Assembly (NCBI GenBank): GCA_948470475.1
Contig: OX419338.1
Coordinates: forward strand, 27,103,136 to 27,167,135
Reading direction: 5' to 3'
Source: Galaxea fascicularis
Lineage: Eukaryota; Cnidaria; Anthozoa; Scleractinia; Euphylliidae
DNA length: 64,000 bases
The notes beneath the pieces are model-generated. The model was not told the origin of the DNA. It did no database searches and worked only from the letters and a program-made list of their open reading frames with translations. Below, in pieces: positions 58,165 through 64,000 of the stretch; the first letter of the stretch is position 1; the number at the start of each line of letters is the position of its first letter. A program made the translations under genes and the position numbers.

Positions 58165-59575
58165 TGGTAAGAAAATATGGTCATGCAGAGAGACATTCGC
58201 ATCGTTCTTTGTCAGTTTTCTTACATTTTGTTGTTTTCACGCTTTCATCTCAAATTGGTTTGGACTAAAAAATGCTCCCAAATGTTGCTTTCCAAATGTT
58301 TTCTATCCAACATTTCACTTTGGATCTATAAACTCTTCGTTTTCCCTGCTGTCTCTCATTTTTGGGCACAACATTGGTTGAAGAACGAAAGCCAAGCGAA
58401 GTCCCGACGGTTTATATCCTCAGCTCCGCTTTGTTAGTAAAAAGAACCGGATTGACATTTGGAAAACTCTCGCAGAGAGCAATAACTCCTTGCCAAAAGT
58501 AAAAACGATTTTTAACAGCTCCAGATTTCGAAATGCCAGGAATATGTTGTCCTTGACAGCAATTCTCTTTGTTAGTTAAAAAATCGCAGACTTTAAGGCT
58601 AATTGCAGTGAAAACTTCGTCAGTCTTTAATTCAATGTTTATTAACAAATGTTTTTCTAAAATACATTTGTTTGTTATTGCCAATCAGACGTTATCATTA
58701 ACAGTGATGTCAAAATAATACCACCCACGACTTGTAGTTAATGTTTGTAGTTTGCAATATTTGTAGTTGATCGAAGTCAAGATTACTGAAATCAGTCTCA
58801 ACCATTTGCAGTTGATCACCTTAGTTCTGAGTTGATTCATGACTTATCGTGCCGCAGTCACTTTTCTCAACGAAAAGTTAAGTCAATTTCGCTGAATGTT
58901 TTTCGGTGCTATTGTAAAAACACTGTAAAAAGGACATCGACGGCAGTTTTCTATCGTCTTTACCCTGATAGATCACAAAAATGCCACCATAAAATAGTCA
59001 AAACAAGGTGAACAAAGTACTTTCCTTCTTTTTTGGGTGATGTCGAAGAATAGCCACTTTCTGGTTTTACCACGTTTGTTTTGTTGTGGAATATTTCGGT
59101 TTGTTGAGGTTAAAATGTCGACGATACATTTTAGAAAATTTGTGACTAAGCCAAAGCAAATAACCGGTTGTGATGTTGGATTTAAAAGTGGGACAATGGG
59201 ACTGGTAATCTATAGTTTAGTAATTTACATCGTTTGTATTGAAATGCAGGGTTTTCATTTGAGGCCGGAGGCCGGACGTTTCGTCCGGTCGTTTGCCATT
59301 CCACGTCCGGTACTTGAGATCAATATTGGCGATTTTTTTTACTACTGTAAACATTCACGTCCGGTACTTTCAGAAGTATGTCCGCTACTTTACAAAACAG
59401 TTGAAAACCCTGGAAATGTAATCAGATGTAATTAAACTATGATGAAGTCTGTTAATCGTTTATGCTCATAGTCATGTAGTCCCTTGACCCACAAAAGCCG
59501 ATGATATTTCGAAAATGTGCGTTTGCACTTGATTGAATGGTGGCTGTCTAGCCAACAAAACAGTAAAAAAAAAAA
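58165..59575 (-). repeat. Mid-size repeat family, copy C (inverted, partial)
   Basis: Reverse-complement match to copies A and B, from the block near 'cacgctttcatctcaaattg' to the 'gaatggtggctgt' block near 59540. The GC-rich tail of copy B is missing. Intronic (MAM-FN2 intron). Confidence 0.65.
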
Positions 59576-60050
59576 AACGTTGAATAAACTAAAAAGAAGC
59601 CACCGCATTTAGCACTGACAACGGCCGCCATGTTTCTTGTTTTGTTTACACTTCGGGATGACAAACTCCGCTCGTGCGCAGTGCACCAATCCGCTGACTG
59701 ATGCCTCCATGATTGCTTTGGAAGTTGTGAAAACATCGTTTGTAATTCATTAAAGAGAATGTATGGGAAGTTGCTCCCTCCCCCCGACCCCTCCTTCCCC
59801 ACTGCGTTATGCCAGGCAAGGTTACACAGAAATCACGTTAAATTTTTCAACCTTTCATTTCATTCCATCCTGTCTTTTGCAAGTAGGATTTAACCTGACT
59901 GGTCAAGCTTCCCATTTGCGCCCTCATTAATAGTCTCCATGGAGTTGCTTCTAGGTTGGAATTCACCCATCCGCAAAATCCTTCTTTAAATTCGAGACAA
60001 CCAATGTTAACTGCGAATATAAATAAATGAATGAATAAATGATAAATGGA

Positions 60051-60370
60051 AGGATGAGTGGATGGATGGATGGATGGATAGATACCACTGACCTAAATGG
60101 AAGAGACAGATTATTAAGACAAATGATTAGAAACGAAGTTTGCGCCATGAAGAAACAAAACCAGAACCATTGCAGAGGCAATAGCGATAACAATAACAAT
60201 AACGATAACAATAGTAACAAGTAATAGTTATAGCTGAATAGCAATAGCAATGACGATAACGATAGCAAGAGCAATAGTACTACAGCGATAACGATAACGA
60301 TAACAAGAGCAATATAGTAATAGCTGAATAGCCACAGCGATAACGATAACAACAAGTGATAGCGATAACA
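60051..60370. repeat. GGAT tetramer run and ATAACG-type minisatellite
   Basis: (GGAT)n at 60051-60081, then degenerate ataacgataacaat/agcgataacg units from about 60180 to 60370. Intronic. Confidence 0.85.
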
Positions 60371-60567
60371 AAAACTACAACAATAGATGTCTTTAAAGTC
60401 ATCAAAAAATCTTAAAATTTGCTCTTTCTCTAACAGCCAACCAATAAATCATTTAAAACCATCGTAATGTCTCCGTTTACAACTAAAACTTTTTGCAGCT
60501 GTTTCTTTTCTCCTTAGGTAAGGAGCGATTCAGATACGAGGGACTAACCATCTATTATACTACTCAC

Positions 60568-60738
60568 CTGCACAAGTTCCAGACTTCGGTTGTTCGTTGA
60601 TCGTTTTTGCAGGGCACCACAAATCTCTAGTGTCATCACTTGTACACGTATTGTGTTGGATATTTTTGTGAAGGAAAGGAAAATCACAGCAATCTCCAGC
60701 AGTCGTGCGACGTACCAGGCATAACGCTCGAGTTGAAC
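60568..60738 (-). CDS. Receptor fibronectin type II exon
   Basis: A 171-nt exon, acceptor ACTCAG, donor GCAG|GTGAGT. It encodes CCDFPFLHKNIQHNTCTSDD, then LWCPAKT and SGTCA, matching the FN2 pattern C-FPF-y-g--y--CT--g---WC-TT---g-C. FN2 modules bind collagen or other matrix ligands. Phases: two bases complete a Ser with the LamG exon; one trailing base completes a Gly with the MAM exon. Confidence 0.85.
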
Positions 60739-61094
60739 CTGAGTTCAAAGTAATTGCATTTTTCGTGAGTTGGATGATTCATTTTAGAATGATAAATAAT
60801 CTTTTTCTTTTAGATTATTCTTGTTCCAAGGCTGGGACAGGTGTTTAAGGTGGCTGGAAAGGGTTTTTAGCTGCACGCACGCGCGCAATCTACACACGCC
60901 ATAACTAACGTGAACGCGTCAGCTGAATGAATCGAAATCAAGCAAACCGGAAGCTGAATCCTGCCTGAAATTGCTCGAACCGGAAATAAAATCTGCGGAA
61001 AACGTTTGTTTTTAGCTCGAAATTTTGCTCGGTGACCTATCTTGAGTTTTTGCAAGCACGTACAATTCGCAATGGCACTTCAAATATAAACGCT

Positions 61095-61470
61095 TTGGGA
61101 AAAATTATCTAATAGAATTTTCTGTAAGCCGTAAAACGCTTTTTTTTTTAAATATATTAAATTCCACTGGATAATTTTTTTTCATACTGCCTGAGAAGTT
61201 AAAGCATTTAGGGAGCTTTCCAACAAACAAATAAAAACGGTAGGTCACCGAATTAGTTTTTCAGATAATTTACAAAAACTGAAATTTAGAGGACCTTTTT
61301 GCGGACCTAGGGCGTTGCCATGGTAACTGATATGACGTCACAAGCACCCTTAAAGTATAGCCAAAGGAGACATATAGTTTGCCTACACCATTAAATATCC
61401 TTCTTTGTAACCTTTCATCGTTTCGCAAACACTACATCAACGAAAAACCCTTTCGAGCCTCCTTAACTGA
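61095..61470. repeat. Inverted partner of the interior of 52594-53226
   Basis: The reverse complement of this segment follows 52752-53125 through blocks such as 'ggaggctcgaaagggttt', 'ggtaacgcgtcaggtccaca' (variant) and 'gacctaccgtttttatttc'. It lies in the LamG-FN2 intron. Confidence 0.6.
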
Positions 61471-61634
61471 CCACTCCTCTCATTTAAATGCTGGCCCTGG
61501 AACAGTTTAAGCTGTCCACAAGAAGTTGTCTCTTTAACACCCCTTTTGACCAACATACCGACTTGTCAAAACTTTAGATGAACATTGTTCATACAAGGCC
61601 ATCAGATAATTCATAACCCACCAGAGGAACTTAC

Positions 61635-61897
61635 TATATAAAGTGGAAACCTCTCCTGGAGTAAGTGGACGCAAGAATACTGCCAGATCTCTCAAATAAC
61701 CATTAAATACATCTTTAGTGTCTTTCTTGAAACCGAGTTCATACAACGTGTGATTGGTCAGATTAAGGTCAATATCTGACCCCTTGTATGTAGAAGCCGT
61801 TTCACTGTTCAATTTGCCGTCTATGTAGATTTTCCCTTTAAGAGTGCTCCGATCCCAAACGAATACCAGGTGGGTCCAGACCTTTGATTTGATATAA
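61635..61897 (-). CDS. Receptor LamG/pentraxin-like exon 2
   Basis: A 263-nt exon, acceptor TCTTGCAG, donor TATA|GTAAGT. It encodes KVWTHLVFVWDRSTLKGKIY, then IDGKLNS, LYELGFKKD and FNGYLRDLAVFLRPLTPGEV, the second half of a concanavalin-like LamG/pentraxin fold (W-H--fvwd...G-iyiDG...Lg-----...G-l-d-avf-r-L---E). Phases match the exon at 63888-63971 upstream and the FN2 exon downstream. Confidence 0.8.
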
Positions 61898-63887
61898 CTG
61901 CAAGAGATTAATGAAAGATACAGAACTTATGTTATTCAACACTTCAGTTAACACAATATAACAACATAAATTCAGTTCATAATTCATGTAGTAAATATGG
62001 CTGTTGATAATTATCAAAATTTTCAAAATTATCAAGATCAAACTTTCATTTCTTTTAAAAAACAAACATTAATTTTCCTTGTTATCAAATGTCACCATAA
62101 CGTTCAATGACGTCACGTTGAGACAAAATTCATGTTTCAACTTGAGACTATAAGTGAACCAATCGGTTTAGATCTACTTTTTGCCCCGTTAGTTTAATTC
62201 CGTTAGTCCTGTTATCACTGAATAAGGCTTTTTTTGCACCTCTGAAAAACTTGTCCTGAGACACTTTGCCGGATTTTGATGACTCATGGAAAATTAATTA
62301 TTCATTCCATTTCAGAGATTGCATTACGTTTTGAAATCAATCAAGACTGAATCTGAATTGCAAAATAACATTCGTTTTACTTAAAAGCATGGATTAATGT
62401 CATTCAAAGCTATAAACCGAAACATAAGCGTACAGTCTTTGGAAAAGCAATTAGACAATATATACAATTAATCAAGGTAAACATTATAAGAATAAGTCAT
62501 CAGTGATTGATTGTTCTGGTTCTAGAACTTTCTGTTGTCCATTAATAAATAAGCTAAATCATTATCTTTAGTGACACCAGTTGGGAGGTCACGTAACCTT
62601 TTGACTTAGTTTTAGTTTGGGACAGCGCTTGTTTCTACATCAGTTCACAGCAATTTTACTATTATTAAGATATCACTCCTTCTTGACGAGTTGTAACTTC
62701 TTCGTCTTAAGATTGTCCTATTTATGCGATCTTTTTCGTAAACAACCTTTTGATATGTTTAAATTAATGGAGACGTTGACATAATTTGGAGAAGTTACCT
62801 TTTAAGAAAATGTGCAGTTTTCCGATGTTTAATTTGGTGCAGACCTTGTGTTGCTGTTTTCGACACAATTTGGAGAACTTACCTTTTAAGAAGATGTGTT
62901 TTCCAATGTTAAATGATGAATGATCTTTTATATTTACTTTTGAGTTATAGTTAATGAAACTGGGCGCTGCCCTGGGTTTACAGCTAGCTTACCTTTAACT
63001 GAAGTTTTTGGATAGTTAAATGTGACATTTCTTTTGATCTTTACCGGCAAAATGTAACTTATTGTTTTACCTTAAATATTGTATAGTGTATCTTCTGTTA
63101 TGTTTCTTGACTATCAGGGAAAGGTTTTGCAAGCGATTTGTGCTATATTCCTTAATTGTATTTGTAGGATTTCTTTGTTAAAGATTTGTCTTAATTGATT
63201 GTAACTACTTAGCATTAGAAAACACATAAATAAGCTAACAGAAAGCTTGTTTTTGGGGTGAGAGGACGGCAAGAAGCAGATTGAAGACGGAGACTAGTTA
63301 AGACAAAATTAACTGAGTTGTTGCCGAGAGCTTGTGAAGGTCTTGGGAGTGGAAATATTTATCTTGAAAACTACTTGATTGAGTGTTGGCTTCTTGAGCA
63401 GCATACCTCTCAGCGAGTAGCTCTGATGTTCCCTCAGTCATTTTTAACCATCGATCTTCACAAGCTATTCGTGAACCTCAAGCAACGACGATGCCAGCAC
63501 CGACGAATGACGTCATTACAGGATTTAACTTGTCTTTGAGTTATTTTTTCCCGATAATTCCAGCACGTTCAACTTGTAAAATGAACGCAAACTATCAAGG
63601 AGCTAAATTTCTATGAGCAGCGTTACACTAAAGGGAAGGAAAAAAAAATAGTAAACCTGTCCATCGTTATGTGCTTACGTCTGCGACAAAACTGACCTTG
63701 CATTTTGACTGAAGACAAAGAATTACCAAAATGCAAAACACACGCCGTTGTAGAGCGATTGTTGTTTTTTTTTATTACAGCCATTTTCTATAGCGTTCTC
63801 CCCGCTGAAACATACGAAAACTGTCAGTGGCTCGGCACGTCCCGCTGAGGATATAAACATTGCAACAATAGTGTCATTTGTACTTAC
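61898..63887 (-). other. Intron between LamG exons
   Basis: About 2 kb, AT-rich. 'acaatttggagaa(c/g)ttaccttttaag' occurs twice (near 62780 and 62865), a short local duplication. No further exons recognised. Confidence 0.4.
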
Positions 63888-63971
63888 GTTCTGCTTAAAG
63901 CGCGAAGCAAAAACTGCACATGGCCAGATCTTCGCAAAACCACCTGTATGGTTCTGTCATAAATAAACACC
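63888..63971 (-). CDS. Receptor LamG/pentraxin-like exon 1 (5'-most exon in window)
   Basis: An 84-nt exon, acceptor TTCAATTCAG, donor GAAC|GTAAGT. It encodes VFIYDRTIQVVLRRSGHVQF then LLRALSRT, beta strands that precede the W-H box of a LamG fold. It starts with one base, so at least one more coding exon (and the signal peptide) lies beyond 64000. Its two trailing bases complete a Thr with the next exon. It is short, so less certain than its neighbours. Confidence 0.6.
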
Positions 63972-64000
63972 CTGAATTGAAAGGGTGATGACCAATCAGA

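Overview
The window looks like a piece of an anthozoan cnidarian genome, most likely a stony coral. That is inferred from AT-rich intergenic DNA, short exons with canonical GT-AG introns, a ShK-type secreted cysteine peptide, a relaxin-receptor/GRL101-like LRR receptor, and a dense mix of DIRS-type, R2-like and L1-like retroelements, tRNA-derived SINEs and many MITEs. No bacterial-style gene organisation is present. No species call is made.

Region by region. 1-12.6 kb: repeats only (a fold-back element, an ATCGAT-rich MITE, a Harbinger-like MITE nested in a mid-size repeat, and a defective tyrosine-recombinase retrotransposon at 6.4-9.9 kb). 12.8-14.1 kb (-): a two-exon gene for a secreted ShK-like peptide. 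16.7-19.2 kb: MITEs, including two near-identical hAT-type copies. 20.1-20.8 kb (-): a candidate second secreted-peptide gene. 23.9-25.6 kb: a decayed L1-like LINE. 26.2-27.0 kb: a diverged tandem repeat. 27.5-34 kb: retroelement fragments, one small ORF, SINEs and relics of kinase exons.

The dominant feature occupies 34.8-64.0 kb on the minus strand and runs off the right end. Exons found by reading splice sites and codon phase give, from N to C terminus: LamG/pentraxin-like, fibronectin type II, MAM, CUB, LRR N-cap, six LRRs (mostly one per 72-nt exon), a cysteine hinge and a rhodopsin-class 7TM domain. The 7TM exon has its own stop codon, but it also carries a CAG|GT donor whose phase fits the next five exons downstream. 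Those exons encode a complete kinase-like domain with broken catalytic motifs (HRD to HNN, DFG to GFG). If that splice is used, the gene encodes a single receptor with a multi-domain ectodomain, a GPCR core and a C-terminal pseudokinase. The ectodomain-to-7TM series is well supported internally; the 7TM-to-pseudokinase link is an inference that needs transcript data.

The introns of this gene are full of mobile DNA: an R2-like LINE and a perfect palindromic MITE in the critical 7TM-kinase intron, tandem SINEs, inverted copies of a mid-size repeat, a long inverted repeat with arms of about 500 bp, and microsatellites. Degenerate duplicates of the kinase exons just downstream (31.3-33.4 kb) suggest an older tandem kinase copy that decayed.
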